Position numbers and translations under genes: made by a program
From: Deinococcus sp. Leaf326
GTDB lineage: Bacteria > Deinococcota > Deinococci > Deinococcales > Deinococcaceae
NCBI RefSeq assembly: GCF_001424185.1
Contig: NZ_LMOM01000021.1
Location: 355,031-419,030 of the forward strand
Length of the DNA: 64,000 bases
Reading direction: 5' to 3'
Shown here: in pieces, positions 11,943 to 24,372 of the stretch
Numbering within the stretch: position 1 is the stretch's first letter
Layout of the letters: each line of letters begins with the position of its first letter
The notes under the pieces: generated by a model
Seen by the model: only the letters and a program-made list of their open reading frames with translations
Told to the model about the DNA's origin: nothing
Databases searched by the model: none

Positions 11943-12653
11943 GTGAGCGTTCACCGCGTGCGCGTGTCCGAGCTGGCGGGGCGGCTGGTGCTGGGGCCGC
12001 AGGAGGTCCGGCACCTTCAGGTCATGCGGCTGCGGCCCGGCGACGAGGTGCAGGTCTTCGACGGACGGGGCGGGGAGGCGCTGGCTACCCTGGCCGAGCT
12101 GGACGAGGGCCGCGCGGTCCTGACCCTGCACCTGGACGCCGGTACGGAGGGCGCCGCCGACCTGGGCCGGGAGACGCCGCAGCCCGTGACACTGGCGATC
12201 GCGCTCCTCAAGGGCGACAAGCTCGCGGACGTGGTGCGCGCCGCGACCGAGCTGGGCGTGGCGCGCATCCAGCTCCTCGTGACCGCGCACGCCGACGCCC
12301 GCGAGATCGGCGCGCAGAAGCTCGTGCGCCTGCGCCGCGTTGCCGAGGAGGCCGCCCGCCAGTCGCGCCGCCGCGTGGTGCCGGAGGTGCAGGGGCCGCT
12401 GCACCTCGCCCGCTTCACCTGGGAGGGCCGGCTGGTGGTGGCCCATCCCGGCGCCGAGGCGCGGCTGCCCGATCTGCTCGACTGGGCCGCGCCCCTCACG
12501 GTCCTGTCCGGTCCCGAGGGCGGGTTCTCAGAGGCCGAGATCGCTGGGCTGCTCGCGCGCGGCGCGGTTCCTGTGACCCTCGGGCCCCGCATCCTGCGCG
12601 CCGAGACCGCTCCACTGGCGATGCTGGGGGCGGTCGTGGCGACAGGGGTGTAG
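11943..12653 (+). CDS. rsmE: 16S rRNA m3U1498 methyltransferase
   Basis: 236 residues of the SPOUT class. It methylates N3 of U1498 in 16S rRNA. The N-terminal PUA-like part is HRVRVSELAGRLVLGPQEVRHLQVMRLRPG. The SPOUT knot shows VLSGPEGGFSEAEI and LGPRILRAETAPLAMLGAVV, the RsmE signature. A GTG start 9 bp after the prmA stop is used, implying reinitiation on the same message. It converges with the deacetylase gene. Confidence 0.94.
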   Translation: MSVHRVRVSELAGRLVLGPQEVRHLQVMRLRPGDEVQVFDGRGGEALATLAELDEGRAVLTLHLDAGTEGAADLGRETPQPVTLAIALLKGDKLADVVRAATELGVARIQLLVTAHADAREIGAQKLVRLRRVAEEAARQSRRRVVPEVQGPLHLARFTWEGRLVVAHPGAEARLPDLLDWAAPLTVLSGPEGGFSEAEIAGLLARGAVPVTLGPRILRAETAPLAMLGAVVATGV

Positions 12654-12713
12654 CGGGGCGGGGGTGCAGGAGCGTGCGGGCGTCCAGCAACGCGCCCTCA
12701 CGCTCTGGCCCCT

Positions 12714-13982
<1,269 letters not shown>

Positions 13983-14128
13983 GAGGGGGGTCCTGTCTGG
14001 GGGCGAAGAGTAACCGGGGCCGGGGAGCCCGCCGGAGAGACGGGCTGCCCCGTTCTCAGGGATCGTCGCAAAAAGGTGGAGAGAGAAAAGCGGAAAAGGC
14101 GGCGGGACGGCGCGGAGTCGCCCCGGCT

Positions 14129-15181
14129 TCAGCTGGGGCCGGCCGCCCAACTCAAGGACGCCTGCACCCCGGCCGGGGTCCGGCCCTGGGCCGCGTACAG
14201 GCGGCCGGCCGCCCGGAACTGCGCGCGGGCTTCGGCGTCCCGGCCCTGCTTGCGCAGCACGTTGCCCAGCACGCTGGCGGCCAGGGCGTTGGCGGGTTCC
14301 TCGCGCAGGGCCCGGCGCAGGAAGCTCTCGCTGCTCGCCAGCCCGGCCGGTGTGGCCTTACCGGTGCCGGTGCCCAGCACGCCGCCGGTCGCCCGCTCGC
14401 CCCGGTAGTAGTCGAACTGTGAGCGGACATAGTTCAGGCTCAGGAAGGTTAGGGCGGCGGGTTTGACCAGGCCATTCATAGGGCCCTGGCCGTCGCTGCG
14501 GGCGTAGCCAGTGATCAGGCTGTCCGGGGCGAACTTCGCCTCCACGAAGCGGTAGCCGCCCCCCACCCAGGCCAGCAGGCCGCTGTGAGTGGCCGTCGGG
14601 TCGGGCTCGCTGGCGTCCACCTCCACGTCGCCCGCGCCCCCTGGCAGCCGCAGCACGCTGGTCACGTGGCCCAGATTGCTTTCCTGGCCGCTCTGGCTCT
14701 TCCAGACCATGACCAGGCCGGCGTCCAAACCCGCGCGCTGAAGCAGGCCCGCGATGATGGTGCTCTGCAGGAGGCACTGGCGCTCGCCGGTTCTGGGAAT
14801 GCTGGCGAACTCGTAGCCGCGTTCCAGGCTGAACTTCGGCACGACCTTCTTGATGAAGGTGTGGGCCCAGGTAGCTGTCTCGCGGGCCAGGCGGTCCTTC
14901 TCGGCCCCTCTGGCGGCGCCCAGCGCGGCCCGGCGGGCGTCCAGCCCCGCGAGCAGGGTCTTGCCCCCGGCCAAGGGCACGCCGGCCTTCTGGTAGGCGG
15001 CACCGAGCCAGTCGGTGAACTGCCCGCCGAGGCCCGCCAGTTTGTAGGACTCGGCGGCCAGGGCATTGAAATTGGCGCCGCCGTAGCGCAGGTCGGCCGG
15101 CGTGGGGGCGCCGACGGCCGTGGCCTGTGCGCCCAGGGTCAGCAGCGCGGGCAGAAGGGCGGACAGGGTGCGTCGGTACAT
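14129..15181 (-). CDS. Secreted transglutaminase-like protein with C-terminal TPR-like repeat
   Basis: 350 residues with a signal peptide ([24 protein letters not shown]). Cys136 (RQCLLQST), His172 (LGHVTSVL) and Asp189 (VEVDASEP) have the order and spacing of the transglutaminase/papain-like triad. The region before Cys is helical. The C-terminal part (about 270-335, [20 protein letters not shown], then [13 protein letters not shown]) resembles TPR helices. I see no exact family. A ribosome site AGGAG lies 6 nt before the ATG. It follows the acyltransferase-like gene by 93 bp and precedes the deacetylase, so it probably acts in the envelope on peptide or glycan crosslinks. The triad is seen; the activity is inferred. 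Confidence 0.65.
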   Translation of the reverse strand: MYRRTLSALLPALLTLGAQATAVGAPTPADLRYGGANFNALAAESYKLAGLGGQFTDWLGAAYQKAGVPLAGGKTLLAGLDARRAALGAARGAEKDRLARETATWAHTFIKKVVPKFSLERGYEFASIPRTGERQCLLQSTIIAGLLQRAGLDAGLVMVWKSQSGQESNLGHVTSVLRLPGGAGDVEVDASEPDPTATHSGLLAWVGGGYRFVEAKFAPDSLITGYARSDGQGPMNGLVKPAALTFLSLNYVRSQFDYYRGERATGGVLGTGTGKATPAGLASSESFLRRALREEPANALAASVLGNVLRKQGRDAEARAQFRAAGRLYAAQGRTPAGVQASLSWAAGPS

Positions 15182-15274
15182 GGCAGGCTCCTGAAGTGCA
15201 GCGTGATGAGCGGCGGCGTGGGAACGGCCGCCCCAGGTGAAGAGAAGAAGAGAAACCGGGCCAGTGTCGGCGGG

Positions 15275-16441
15275 TCAGAGCTTCCAGATCAGGCCCCGGC
15301 GGGCCATCCAGGCGAGGCCCAGCCACGCCGCCAGCACGTAGCCCAGGGTGTACACCCAGCCCCCGCCCAGGGCGCCGAAGGCCCCACGGGCCATCGAGAG
15401 CAGCGCCGTACCCATCGGCTGCGCCTGCCCAGCCCAGGAGACCGTCCATTCCTGCAGCACCCAGACCTTGAACAAGATGGGCAGTACGTAACCCGCCAGC
15501 GCGTTGCGCCCCGGAATGGTAAGCGGCGCGAGCAGCCGCTGGCCCCAGGTCATGCGCCCCGAGTCGGCCAGCAGCCAGAAGGCCAGAATGCCCAGCGTGG
15601 CGAGCCCGGCGCTGTACAGCACGTAGGGCGGGGTCCACAGCGCTTTGCTGAAGGGCAGACCGCCCAGCGCTGCCCAGCCGAAGCCGACCACCCCGAGCAG
15701 GGTACCCAGTGCCAGCAGCATCCCGGACGCGCGGGCCGAGCGCTGTTGCAGGGGGCGAGCTGCCAGCGCGCCGAGCAGGACCAGCGCCGTGGTCGGCACG
15801 ACCGAGATCAGGCCGCGCAGGCCCAGGGGCGAGAGCAGCGCGTCGTTGACCGCCTGCACCGGGTTGTGCGTCTCGTCGACGAGGCCCACCCCCGCCCCGT
15901 GCGGTGCGTAGGTGAGAAACAGGCCGTAGGCCAGCAGCAGCGCGGCCGCCACCCCTGCCTGCGTGCGTCCCCGCAGCGGCGCGAGCAGCGAGCCCCCCAG
16001 CGAGGCGAGCGCGATGAGCTGCAGCACCCCCAGCCCCAGCGAGAAGGCGTGCAGCGTCACGCTGGTCAGGAACGCGCCGACGAGGTACAGCAGCGCGGCG
16101 CGGGTCATCAGCCGCCGCAGCCGCGCCGCGCCGGTCACGCCCGCGCGCGTCATGGCGGCGTGCGAGAAGGGCAGGGCCGCCCCCGCGCAGAACAGGAACC
16201 ACGGAAAGACCAAGTCGGTCAGCGTGAGGCCCCCGAACTCCGCGTGCACGAGCTGAGCCGGGGTCGAGTTGCCCAGCGAGACGTTGTTCACCAGCAGCAT
16301 GAGCAGGACCGTCAGGCCGCGCCAGGCGTCCAGAGCGGTCAGCCGGGGCGCGCGGGCAGCCTGGGCACCGGCACTGGAAGCAGCGGCCACCACGTCGGGC
16401 GGCCGGGCCACGGGCAGGGGAGAACCGGGCACACTGGTCAT
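15275..16441 (-). CDS. Multipass membrane acyltransferase-like protein (DUF5009 / heparan-glucosaminide acetyltransferase-like)
   Basis: 388 residues with about ten hydrophobic segments. The opening [21 protein letters not shown] matches the first helix of the DUF1624/DUF5009 and HGSNAT group (R-x-x-x-L-D-x-x-R-G-L). [25 protein letters not shown] follows, also typical, and [17 protein letters not shown] ends the core. In eukaryotes the related enzyme moves acetyl groups across a membrane onto glucosamine; in bacteria the role is inferred. The ATG at 16441 is one of several possible starts. It lies between an MFS exporter and the secreted transglutaminase-like protein. Confidence 0.75.
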   Translation of the reverse strand: MTSVPGSPLPVARPPDVVAAASSAGAQAARAPRLTALDAWRGLTVLLMLLVNNVSLGNSTPAQLVHAEFGGLTLTDLVFPWFLFCAGAALPFSHAAMTRAGVTGAARLRRLMTRAALLYLVGAFLTSVTLHAFSLGLGVLQLIALASLGGSLLAPLRGRTQAGVAAALLLAYGLFLTYAPHGAGVGLVDETHNPVQAVNDALLSPLGLRGLISVVPTTALVLLGALAARPLQQRSARASGMLLALGTLLGVVGFGWAALGGLPFSKALWTPPYVLYSAGLATLGILAFWLLADSGRMTWGQRLLAPLTIPGRNALAGYVLPILFKVWVLQEWTVSWAGQAQPMGTALLSMARGAFGALGGGWVYTLGYVLAAWLGLAWMARRGLIWKL

Positions 16442-16518
16442 GGCGTGATGCTCGGGCGCGGCGCTAAGGCCAGCATGAAAATAAATGACCGCTCCGGACA
16501 GGTCCCGGAGCCCGGAGG

Positions 16519-17856
16519 TCAATCCGGGCGCACCTCTTCCGGGTCCCCCGGTCCGGGTCGCTCCGGGACGGTGGCTGCTGCTCCCGGCGGCGGGGTCAGT
16601 TCACGCGGCAGCCGCCGCCACAGCAGCAGCAGGGCTACGGCGCCCAGCCCGGCCAGCGCCACCAGGCCCCAGCGTGGCCCCAGCCAGCCGGCGCGGTCGA
16701 TCAGGCGGCTGGAAATCAGGGCGCCGGGCGGCCCCATCCCGATCAGGACGAAGGAGTACAGGCTCATCACCCGGCCGCGCAGGTGGTCGGGAATCGTGAG
16801 CTGCACGGTGCTGTTGGCGCTGACCAGCAGCGAGAGCATTCCGAAGCCGCACACGGCGAACACGGGCGCCGCTAGCGCCGGGCCGGGCGTAAAGGCGAGC
16901 GCCACGGTGCTGATGAGCAGGATCACGCCGCCCAGCCGCAGGTTGCGCAGCGGGTTGGGCTTGCTGGCCTGCCACAGCGCGCCCGCGATGGCCCCGACCC
17001 CGAAGGCCGCTGAGACCAGGCCGAACTGGGCCTCGCGCGCCGCGAAGACCACGCGGGCGTAGTAGGGAATGATGATGTTGAAATTGATGACCGTCAGGCT
17101 CAGGGCCCCGACGAGCAGCATCACGTTGCGGACCGCTGGCGTACCGCGCACGTAACGCACGCCCTCGCGCACGTCGCCCAGCATGCTGCCGCGCGGTCCC
17201 CCGTCGCGCTCGGGAAAGGGAAGGGTCGCCAGCACGGTCAGCACGGCGAAAAAGGACGCCACGTTGAGATAGAAGGGCAGGGCCAGCCGCGCGATGTTGT
17301 CGGCGTCGCCCCCGGCCAGGGTGCTCACGCCCAGCGCCGCGACCACGCCGAACAGTGCCTGCCCGATGGTGCGGCTCACGTTGAACGACAGGCTGTTCAG
17401 CGCCACCGCGTTGGGCACGTCGCTGCGCGGCACGAAGTCCACGACCATACTCTGGCGGGCCGGCATGTCGAAGGCGTTGGCGGTGCCGCTCACGAACGCC
17501 AGCACCATCACCAGCGGCAGGCTGACCGTCCCGAGCTGCGTGGTCACGGCCAGCACCACCGCCGAGGCGAGGAGCACGATCTGGGTTGTCATCAGGATGC
17601 GGCGCCGGGGCACGCGGTCCACCACCGCGCCGGCGAACAGCGCAAGGAGCAGCGTGGGCATGAACTGCGTCACCGTGACCCAGCCCAGCGCCGCGCTGCT
17701 GCCCCCTGAGAGTTCGAGGACGAGGTACTGCTGGGCGGTGGTCTGCATCCACGAGCCGATCAGCGAGAGAAGCTGCGACCCCCAGTACCGCCGGTAGGCG
17801 GCGTGGCGCAGCGAGCTGAAGGTCCGCGACCTCCAGTCGCCAAAGTTTCCTGACAC
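16519..17856 (-). CDS. MFS transporter, EntS-like (MFS_3) family
   Basis: 445 residues with 12 predicted helices. It has [25 protein letters not shown] at the start, [12 protein letters not shown] in loop 2-3, [16 protein letters not shown], and [15 protein letters not shown] after helix 10. These features mark the enterobactin-exporter-like MFS group. The substrate is unknown. The GTG at 17856 is favoured over the upstream ATG codons because TATGCT ends exactly 7 nt before it. It is the first gene of a minus-strand run with the acyltransferase-like, transglutaminase-like and deacetylase genes (gaps 77, 93 and 146 bp). Confidence 0.87.
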   Translation of the reverse strand: MSGNFGDWRSRTFSSLRHAAYRRYWGSQLLSLIGSWMQTTAQQYLVLELSGGSSAALGWVTVTQFMPTLLLALFAGAVVDRVPRRRILMTTQIVLLASAVVLAVTTQLGTVSLPLVMVLAFVSGTANAFDMPARQSMVVDFVPRSDVPNAVALNSLSFNVSRTIGQALFGVVAALGVSTLAGGDADNIARLALPFYLNVASFFAVLTVLATLPFPERDGGPRGSMLGDVREGVRYVRGTPAVRNVMLLVGALSLTVINFNIIIPYYARVVFAAREAQFGLVSAAFGVGAIAGALWQASKPNPLRNLRLGGVILLISTVALAFTPGPALAAPVFAVCGFGMLSLLVSANSTVQLTIPDHLRGRVMSLYSFVLIGMGPPGALISSRLIDRAGWLGPRWGLVALAGLGAVALLLLWRRLPRELTPPPGAAATVPERPGPGDPEEVRPD

Positions 17857-17863
17857 GCCGGGC

Positions 17864-17869
17864 AGCATA
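17864..17869 (-). promoter_or_regulatory. -10 element of MFS exporter, leaderless GTG start
   Basis: TATGCT on the minus strand ends 7 nt before GTG 17856. Confidence 0.6.
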
Positions 17870-17949
17870 GGCCGCCGGCGCGCCATGAGCCGATCCTGAA
17901 GATTTCATCAGGGGAAGAGCCGGGTAGAGGCTGGCTCCAGCCGTCCTGC

Positions 17950-17976
17950 GCGGGTCAGCCGCTCTTACTGACCCGC
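17950..17976. promoter_or_regulatory. Hairpin / palindrome in divergent intergenic region
   Basis: A perfect 9-bp inverted repeat, GCGGGTCAG-N9-CTGACCCGC, lies between the MFS gene and the LysM hydrolase gene. It could be an operator or a structured RNA; no T-tract follows. Confidence 0.4.
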
Positions 17977-18053
17977 CCTGCACGTCAGAAAGCCATCATG
18001 AGGACTAGGCAAGCGAATGGTGGGTGTGTTACGGTGCGCGAGTCAAGAATGCC

Positions 18054-18078
18054 TGAACGTTCAATGAACTTCAGTTCA
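18054..18078. promoter_or_regulatory. Paired palindromes upstream of LysM-NlpC/P60 gene
   Basis: TGAACGTTCA (18054-18063) is a perfect 10-bp palindrome. One base later, TGAACTTCAGTTCA (18065-18078) is an inverted repeat with the same TGAAC half-site. Two spaced copies suggest a dimeric regulator site 35-60 bp before the start codon. Confidence 0.5.
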
Positions 18079-18112
18079 AGCCCAGATCCCCGCCCCTGCG
18101 AGTGATGGACTC

Positions 18113-19054
18113 ATGCCTGAATGTTTTCTTCGCCGTTCCCTGAGTGCCCTGCTGTGCGCCGCCCTGTTGTCGGGTGCGGTCGCGGGCGCGCAGACGGCTC
18201 CCAACGACCTGCAAGCCTCCCCGGCACGCGAAACCGTCACGGTCCAACCGGGCGACACGGCCTATTCGCTTAGCCGCCGCGCCGGCCTGAACGTGGACGC
18301 CTTCCTGGCCCTCAACGGTCTGCCGGGGCCCACCCTGCGGGTGGGTCAGGTCCTGATCCTGCGCGAAACGCCTCCGCACAGCGTGCAGGCGGGAGAGACG
18401 CTCTACAGCCTCGCGCGGCGCTACGGCGTGACGGTGCCGGCGCTGATGGCCGCCAACGCTCTGAGCGAAGGCGCCGTCATCGAGATCGGCCAGAGCCTGC
18501 GCGTGCCGCTGCCGAACACCGGCAAGTCCGTACAGGCCGCCGCGCCTGTGCCCGCGCCGCAGGTGGCCTCCAATGTCACCGTCACCCTGGCCGCGCCGAC
18601 TTCTGCTCTGGCCGACGCGCCCGCGCCGCTGACCGCCTCCGCACCCCTAGCGGCCCTGCCCACCTCGGGCGGCTGGCGCGAGACGGCGCTGGCGCTGCTG
18701 GGCACGCCCTACGTCTACGGCGGCACCTCGCGCACGGGGCTGGACTGCAGCGGATTCGTGCTTCAGGTCTTCGGACCTTTCGGCGTGCGCCTGCCGCGCC
18801 AGAGTGCCGACCAGGCCCGCGCCGGGGTGGCGGTCGAGATGACTGACCTTCAGGCCGGCGACCTCCTGTTCTTCGATACCGAAGGCCGGGGCCGCGTGAC
18901 CCATGTGGGCATCTATCTCGGTGATGGCACCATGGCCAATGCCAACAGCTACAAGGGCCGGGTCGCTATCGACCAGTTCCAGGCCGACCGCTACTGGGCG
19001 CCCCGTTACCTGGGGGCCCGCCGGGTCATGGGCGCGGCCGCTTCGCAGCCCTGA
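18113..19054 (+). CDS. Secreted peptidoglycan hydrolase: two LysM plus NlpC/P60 (C40 peptidase)
   Basis: 313 residues. A signal peptide (about 1-26) is followed by LysM 1 (about 41-84, VQPGDTAYSLSRRAGL) and LysM 2 (about 88-132, VQAGETLYSLARRYGV), an Ala-Pro-rich linker, and a C-terminal NlpC/P60 domain (about 186-305). Catalytic Cys212 is in LDCSGFVLQVF and His264 in VTHVGIYLG. LysM binds glycan chains; the peptidase cuts peptidoglycan stem peptides. The protein should act in the periplasm or wall. No good ribosome site precedes the ATG. Two TGAAC palindromes lie upstream. Confidence 0.92.
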   Translation: MPECFLRRSLSALLCAALLSGAVAGAQTAPNDLQASPARETVTVQPGDTAYSLSRRAGLNVDAFLALNGLPGPTLRVGQVLILRETPPHSVQAGETLYSLARRYGVTVPALMAANALSEGAVIEIGQSLRVPLPNTGKSVQAAAPVPAPQVASNVTVTLAAPTSALADAPAPLTASAPLAALPTSGGWRETALALLGTPYVYGGTSRTGLDCSGFVLQVFGPFGVRLPRQSADQARAGVAVEMTDLQAGDLLFFDTEGRGRVTHVGIYLGDGTMANANSYKGRVAIDQFQADRYWAPRYLGARRVMGAAASQP

Positions 19055-19082
19055 ACGCCCAGCCGTTATCTCTCCGGCCTGC

Positions 19083-19307
19083 TCAGGCCTCGTCGCTCAC
19101 CGTCTCGGTATCGAGGATGGCGCGGTAGTCCTCCAACGGCGCGCCCTCGCCCAGTTCACGGGCGATCTTCTCGATGGCGAGCCGCACCACTTCGCTCTTG
19201 CTGATCAGGCGCTCCGGGCTCGACAGTTCGTAGGCGGTCCGGGTCAGCAGCGCGTCCTGCTCGTCGCTGATGACCACCTGGAGTCGTTTGCGTTCTTTCT
19301 TGGGCAT
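19083..19307 (-). CDS. Small ribbon-helix-helix-like protein
   Basis: 74 residues. A basic start (MPKKERKRL), a short strand (QVVISDEQDALL) and two helices (SKSEVVRLAIEKIARELGE) resemble the CopG/Arc-type DNA-binding fold. The acidic C-terminus is not assigned. A GAGGAG site lies 6 nt before the ATG, with a TATAGA -10-like box further upstream, so this gene has a leader. No toxin gene sits next to it, so an antitoxin role has no support. It converges with the LysM hydrolase gene. Confidence 0.6.
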   Translation of the reverse strand: MPKKERKRLQVVISDEQDALLTRTAYELSSPERLISKSEVVRLAIEKIARELGEGAPLEDYRAILDTETVSDEA

Positions 19308-19607
19308 AGCCGCTCCTCGCGCGCCGGGGCGACGCTGTTCTATACTTGCAGCCTAGCACGTCATATACGCCGCAGCCTCATGATGCGCCTCTGAGTGTCG
19401 TTGCGCCGGATAGGGGAAGCCGGTGAGGCTGATCTCTGCATGAGCTGGCCCGGCCAAAGGCTCAGACCTTCCTCACGCAGCAGCGGCGAGGGACAGAACC
19501 GCTAGACACACCGTGAGCAACATGTGTAACATGCGCCGAGACGGCCTGGAGACTTCTCCGGCGGGCCACGTGCCGCCGCTCCACGCGCTGAAAAGGAATC
19601 CACTGCC
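19308..19607. other. 300-bp divergent region upstream of murA
   Basis: No coding frame is convincing. It should hold the promoters of the ribbon-helix-helix gene and murA. Near 19430-19480 GCCGG and CCGGC arms could pair across a smaller GCT/AGC stem, so the murA leader may be folded. No known riboswitch consensus fits. A ribosome site AAGGAA lies about 9 nt before murA. Confidence 0.45.
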
Positions 19608-20921
<1,314 letters not shown>

Positions 20922-20970
20922 GACTGGCAGGGGGTAACTTCCGAGGAGGTTTTCCCTCCGGCCAGCATAG

Positions 20971-21010
20971 GGGAGAGGAGAGGCCCATTTCCGGGTCTCT
21001 CCTCTCTCGT
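20971..21010 (+). terminator. Hairpin terminator after murA
   Basis: Arms GAGAGGAGAGGCCC and GGGTCTCTCCTCTC pair with one G-U and a short AT-rich loop. Only a weak T signal follows, so it may serve both converging genes. Confidence 0.65.
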
Positions 21011-21037
21011 TAGCAGCTAAGCTGCCCAGCCTTTGCT

Positions 21038-21529
21038 TCAGAGTTTGACGGTGTCGTTCTTGCCCATCTCGGGCTTGGCGCCGGTGACAGCGCTTTGGGC
21101 CATCTTGAAGAAGGAGACGAGCTTACCGCTGCTCTCCCAGAACTCGCCGCCCTGGGCGTGAACCTTGATGAGCTGGATGTTGGGATCTTCCTTGCCGTCG
21201 AAGTAGGCCTTGTAGAAATCGCTCCACAACTCGTCGAGCTTGGCCCGGTCCTCAACGAGTTCGGCCGTGCCGCTCACGCTGACATAGTTGTTCTTGTCGG
21301 GGTGCGAGAAGCTCACGTTGACCTGCGGGCGATCGCGCATATCGGCCACGGCTTCGCTGTCCTTGGACCCGATGAACCACAGGTCACCGTCAAACTCGAC
21401 TTCCTGCGTGGTCATTGGGCGCGAGTACAGCTCGCCATTGGCCGTGTGGGTCGTCAGCATGGCAAACTTCACGTCTTTGATGATCTTGCCCATCGTCTTG
21501 ACGGCTTCTCCGTGCGTCACTTCGCTCAT
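21038..21529 (-). CDS. Pyridoxamine 5'-phosphate oxidase-fold protein (general stress protein 26 type)
   Basis: 163 residues of the split-barrel flavin-binding fold. Features include VKFAMLTTHTANGELYSRPMTTQ, DLWFIGSKDSEAV and VNVSFSHPDKNNYVSVSGTAELVEDRAK, as in GS26-like proteins. The C-terminus (FKMAQSAVTGAKPEMGKNDTVKL) is also usual. Members bind FMN/FAD or F420, and the reaction is unknown here. A weak -10-like CATGCT lies 6 nt before the ATG. It converges with murA. Confidence 0.88.
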   Translation of the reverse strand: MSEVTHGEAVKTMGKIIKDVKFAMLTTHTANGELYSRPMTTQEVEFDGDLWFIGSKDSEAVADMRDRPQVNVSFSHPDKNNYVSVSGTAELVEDRAKLDELWSDFYKAYFDGKEDPNIQLIKVHAQGGEFWESSGKLVSFFKMAQSAVTGAKPEMGKNDTVKL

Positions 21530-21610
21530 GGCGCGAGCATGACCGGCAAGGCGGCCCGTGATCTGCGGGCGCGGCTACCGTCTGAAGATTGCCGTCAGAT
21601 TGGCTAAGGG

Positions 21611-22879
21611 TCAGGTTTGTGCCGCCGGGGCATGGGCCTGCTCAGGCACCTTGCGCACCAGGATCACGCCGAGCATGAAAAACACTGCTGCAATGCCGAA
21701 GACCAGCGTGTAGCCCAGGTTGCCGCCGCGCGCGTTGCCCCAGTCGAGGAGGGCTCCCTGCGGCGCACTGCTCATCTGCGGGGCGACGAAGGCCACGTGC
21801 CACACACCCATGTCGCGCGCGTAGCTGCGGCGGCTGGGCATGGCGTCGCTGCCCAGCGCCCAGTCCACACTGGTAAACGCCCCGAAGCCCAGACCGAACA
21901 GCAGGGCGAGCAGCAGCGCAGTCACGAAGTTCGGCGCCACGAGCAGCAGCAGAGCGGCGCCTGCCATCATGCCGCCCGCCGCATAGATGACCGGTTTGCG
22001 CCCGACCCGGTCGCTGATTCGTCCCCCCACCAGCGCCGAGGCGATGCTGCCCACGATGATGCACGCGAGCATGATGCTTGTCGCCTGCCCAGCGTCGCGC
22101 TGGCCCAGGACGTCGGCGTTGTAGTACTGCAAGAAGGGCTGCACACTGTACTGCCCCAGCGCGAACAGCACCCGGGTGACGAATACCCACAGAAAGGGCT
22201 GGTGGGCGAAGAGCTGGCGCAGCGAGAGCCGGGGAGCGTCCGCCTCGGCGGCCCGGTCCTCCAGCGGCGCCGCCTCGGCGGGTTCGGGCACGCCGCGCAG
22301 GGTGACGAGGGCCGGCAGGAGCAGCACGGTCGCCACCAGCGCGAACGAGGCCCAGACCGGTAGATGCAGCGCGCCGATGACGAGGGCCGAAACGGCTCCC
22401 AGCAGTTGTCCCACCGCCTGAAGCATCGCCATGACGCCGCTGTAGCGCCCGCGCTGCGCCGCCGGCACAAGCTGGGGAATCAGGGCCGAATAGGGCGCCG
22501 TGGCATAGTTGTTGCCGAACTGCACGAGCAGAAAGCCGAGCACGTAGACCCAGAAGCCGCCCAGCCCGCCCAGCAGCGACACCGCCAGCGCCATGACCGC
22601 CAGCCCGGCGAGATTCACGCCTACGCCCAGACGCAGGTAGGGCAGCCGCTTGCCGTGGCGGTCGCTGTGTGCCCCGACCAGCGGCGGCAGGATCAGGGCG
22701 ATGACTGCCCCCAGGGCGGCCAGGGCGCCCAGGTAGGTGCCTTTCTGCGTCTCGCCGACGAAGGTCACCACGTTGGCGGGCATCAGGATCAGGAGCAGGA
22801 CCAGCCAGTGAAAGGCGCTGCCGAACCAGAAGGCGGAGAGAACCCAGGGGTTGAGCGGCGGCGCGGCAGCGGTGGACAT
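21611..22879 (-). CDS. MFS transporter, sugar/glycoside-like
   Basis: 422 residues with about 12 membrane helices. Loop 2-3 reads [17 protein letters not shown] and loop 8-9 [15 protein letters not shown], the paired MFS motifs. The long central loop (about 200-220, [20 protein letters not shown]) is charged. [17 protein letters not shown] resembles the sucrose/glycoside-pentoside MFS group, but the substrate cannot be told. The ATG at 22879 is set by TATACT 8 nt upstream. Single gene. Confidence 0.85.
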   Translation of the reverse strand: MSTAAAPPLNPWVLSAFWFGSAFHWLVLLLILMPANVVTFVGETQKGTYLGALAALGAVIALILPPLVGAHSDRHGKRLPYLRLGVGVNLAGLAVMALAVSLLGGLGGFWVYVLGFLLVQFGNNYATAPYSALIPQLVPAAQRGRYSGVMAMLQAVGQLLGAVSALVIGALHLPVWASFALVATVLLLPALVTLRGVPEPAEAAPLEDRAAEADAPRLSLRQLFAHQPFLWVFVTRVLFALGQYSVQPFLQYYNADVLGQRDAGQATSIMLACIIVGSIASALVGGRISDRVGRKPVIYAAGGMMAGAALLLLVAPNFVTALLLALLFGLGFGAFTSVDWALGSDAMPSRRSYARDMGVWHVAFVAPQMSSAPQGALLDWGNARGGNLGYTLVFGIAAVFFMLGVILVRKVPEQAHAPAAQT

Positions 22880-22887
22880 GTACGCGG

Positions 22888-22893
22888 AGTATA
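22888..22893 (-). promoter_or_regulatory. -10 element of MFS transporter
   Basis: TATACT on the minus strand ends 8 nt before the ATG at 22879. Confidence 0.6.
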
Positions 22894-22959
22894 GGCCTGG
22901 GCTTCAGGAAGGCTTCATGTCGGCCCCTGTCTGTCCAGAGGCGGCGGTGCCGTTGCGGC

Positions 22960-23724
22960 TCAGGACGGGTCGAGGGCGTCCCAGTAGGCCTGGAGGTCCG
23001 GGGCGAGCGGCACCGACACCGCAACCTGCCCGCCGTCCCACGGAAAGGCGATGCGCGCGGCGTGCAGGGCCTGCCGGGCCAGGCCCAGCCGCACCGTCAG
23101 CTCCGGTGTCTGACCGTGTTCCATGAAGTCGAGGAAGGCCTGTGGGTCGCGGCCGTAGATCTTGTCGCCGACCATCGGCAGGCCCAGGTGCGCGAGATGG
23201 GCGCGGATCTGGTGCAGCCGCCCCGAACGCGGATACGCCCGGATCAGTGCGTGCCCGGCGCGGCGTTCCACCACCCGGAAATCAGTCACGGCGGCCCGGC
23301 CATCCGGCACGACCGCCTGCCGGATGGCGACGCGGTTCGCGCCCCCCAGCCCCAGGTCGCCCAGCGGCGCGTCCAGTGTCCGCGCTTCCCACTCCGGTGT
23401 GCCGTGGACGAGCGCGAGATAGGTCTTGCCGACCAGATGGGTCTTGAACAGCGTGAAAAACCGGCGAGCGGCGTCGGCGTCGCGGGTCAGGAGCTGGGTA
23501 CCGCTCGTCTCGCGGTCGAGGCGGTGGGGCGGCGCGAGGTCCGGCTCGCCCGTCTCGCGCTGCATGAAGGTGAGGATGTCGGGCACGTCCACCCGCGCGC
23601 GGACCGGGTGGGTCAACCACAGCGCCGGCTTGTGGATCACGTAGAAGTCGGGGTGTTCGACGACCACGCGCGGCTTCTCGGTCGGGGGCAGCAGGGGCGC
23701 GCGCGCCGGGGCCGGGGTGGTCAC
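22960..23724 (-). CDS. RluA family pseudouridine synthase
   Basis: 254 residues from the GTG at 23724. The catalytic Asp lies in [13 protein letters not shown]. Other family blocks are [54 protein letters not shown] and [12 protein letters not shown]. It converts uridine to pseudouridine in rRNA or tRNA; the exact site is unknown and no S4 domain precedes the core. The GTG overlaps the stop of the upstream FMN reductase by 4 bp (GTGA), so translation is coupled. Confidence 0.9.
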   Translation of the reverse strand: MTTPAPARAPLLPPTEKPRVVVEHPDFYVIHKPALWLTHPVRARVDVPDILTFMQRETGEPDLAPPHRLDRETSGTQLLTRDADAARRFFTLFKTHLVGKTYLALVHGTPEWEARTLDAPLGDLGLGGANRVAIRQAVVPDGRAAVTDFRVVERRAGHALIRAYPRSGRLHQIRAHLAHLGLPMVGDKIYGRDPQAFLDFMEHGQTPELTVRLGLARQALHAARIAFPWDGGQVAVSVPLAPDLQAYWDALDPS

Positions 23725-24311
23725 AGTTCCCACACGCTGCGGTAGCTGCGGCCACGCAGCCGCGCCGAGAGGTCTGCGCCGCGCTCGACGGTCTGCGACA
23801 GCCGCGCGGCGAGCCACTCGCCCGGCACGCCCGGCGCGTCCCAGTGGGCCGAGGTGGCGTAGACGAAATGCGGGTTGACCACGCAGCGAAAATCCACCAT
23901 GAGGCCCAGGGCAAAGGCCCCGTGGCTCAGGTACCCGTGGTCCAGCCCGCCGGAGATCAGGAACGTGACTGGCTGGTCGAACCACGCGCCGTGCAGGCCG
24001 CGTCCCTCATCGCTGCTGCCGGTCAGCTCGACGAGCGCCTTGGCCCCCGAGCCCAGCCCCCAGTTGTAGACCGGCGCAGCCAGGAAGATCCCGTCGGCCC
24101 CGGCAATCGCCGCGTGATAGCGCGCGGAGGCCGGGTGGCTGTAGCAGCCCGCCGCCCCCTGCACGTTGTCGAAGGGGGGCAGGGGATCGGCGCGCAGGTC
24201 GAGGTGCGTGATCTCGTGCCCCAGCGCTCCGAGCTGCGCGGCCGCGAGCTCCGCCAGCCACGCGCTGCGGCTTTCGGGGTCGAGGCTGGTCGAGAGGACC
24301 GTGAACTTCAT
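23721..24311 (-). CDS. NAD(P)H-dependent FMN reductase-like flavoprotein
   Basis: 196 residues of flavodoxin-like fold. It starts [20 protein letters not shown], with the phosphate-binding STS-x-x-x-x-SRS loop, and has [23 protein letters not shown] in the middle, as in SsuE/YieF-like reductases. It should bind FMN and reduce flavin or quinones; the partner is unknown. The ATG at 24311 has TAGCCT 7 nt upstream. It is the first gene of a two-gene unit with the pseudouridine synthase and lies 61 bp from a divergent lipoprotein gene. Confidence 0.82.
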   Translation of the reverse strand: MKFTVLSTSLDPESRSAWLAELAAAQLGALGHEITHLDLRADPLPPFDNVQGAAGCYSHPASARYHAAIAGADGIFLAAPVYNWGLGSGAKALVELTGSSDEGRGLHGAWFDQPVTFLISGGLDHGYLSHGAFALGLMVDFRCVVNPHFVYATSAHWDAPGVPGEWLAARLSQTVERGADLSARLRGRSYRSVWEL

Positions 24312-24318
24312 GCCGCGC

Positions 24319-24324
24319 AGGCTA
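24319..24324 (-). promoter_or_regulatory. -10 element of FMN reductase gene
   Basis: TAGCCT on the minus strand ends 7 nt before the ATG at 24311. Confidence 0.55.
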
Positions 24325-24359
24325 GAGCATCGGCCGGGCCGCGTCACGGCCGGCTGCCC

Positions 24360-24365
24360 TACACT
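24360..24365 (+). promoter_or_regulatory. -10 element of lipoprotein gene
   Basis: TACACT ends 7 nt before the ATG at 24373. Confidence 0.6.
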
Positions 24366-24372
24366 GTCGCCC

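Noticed and set aside
14585..17062. 825-codon plus-strand frame
   Set aside because: Lies opposite the transglutaminase-like, acyltransferase-like and MFS genes, which have signal peptides and membrane helices.
19420..19500. Cobalamin-riboswitch-like GGGAAGCCGGTG segment before murA
   Set aside because: Only a fragment of the consensus fits; the following conserved core is missing, and murA is not a cobalamin gene.
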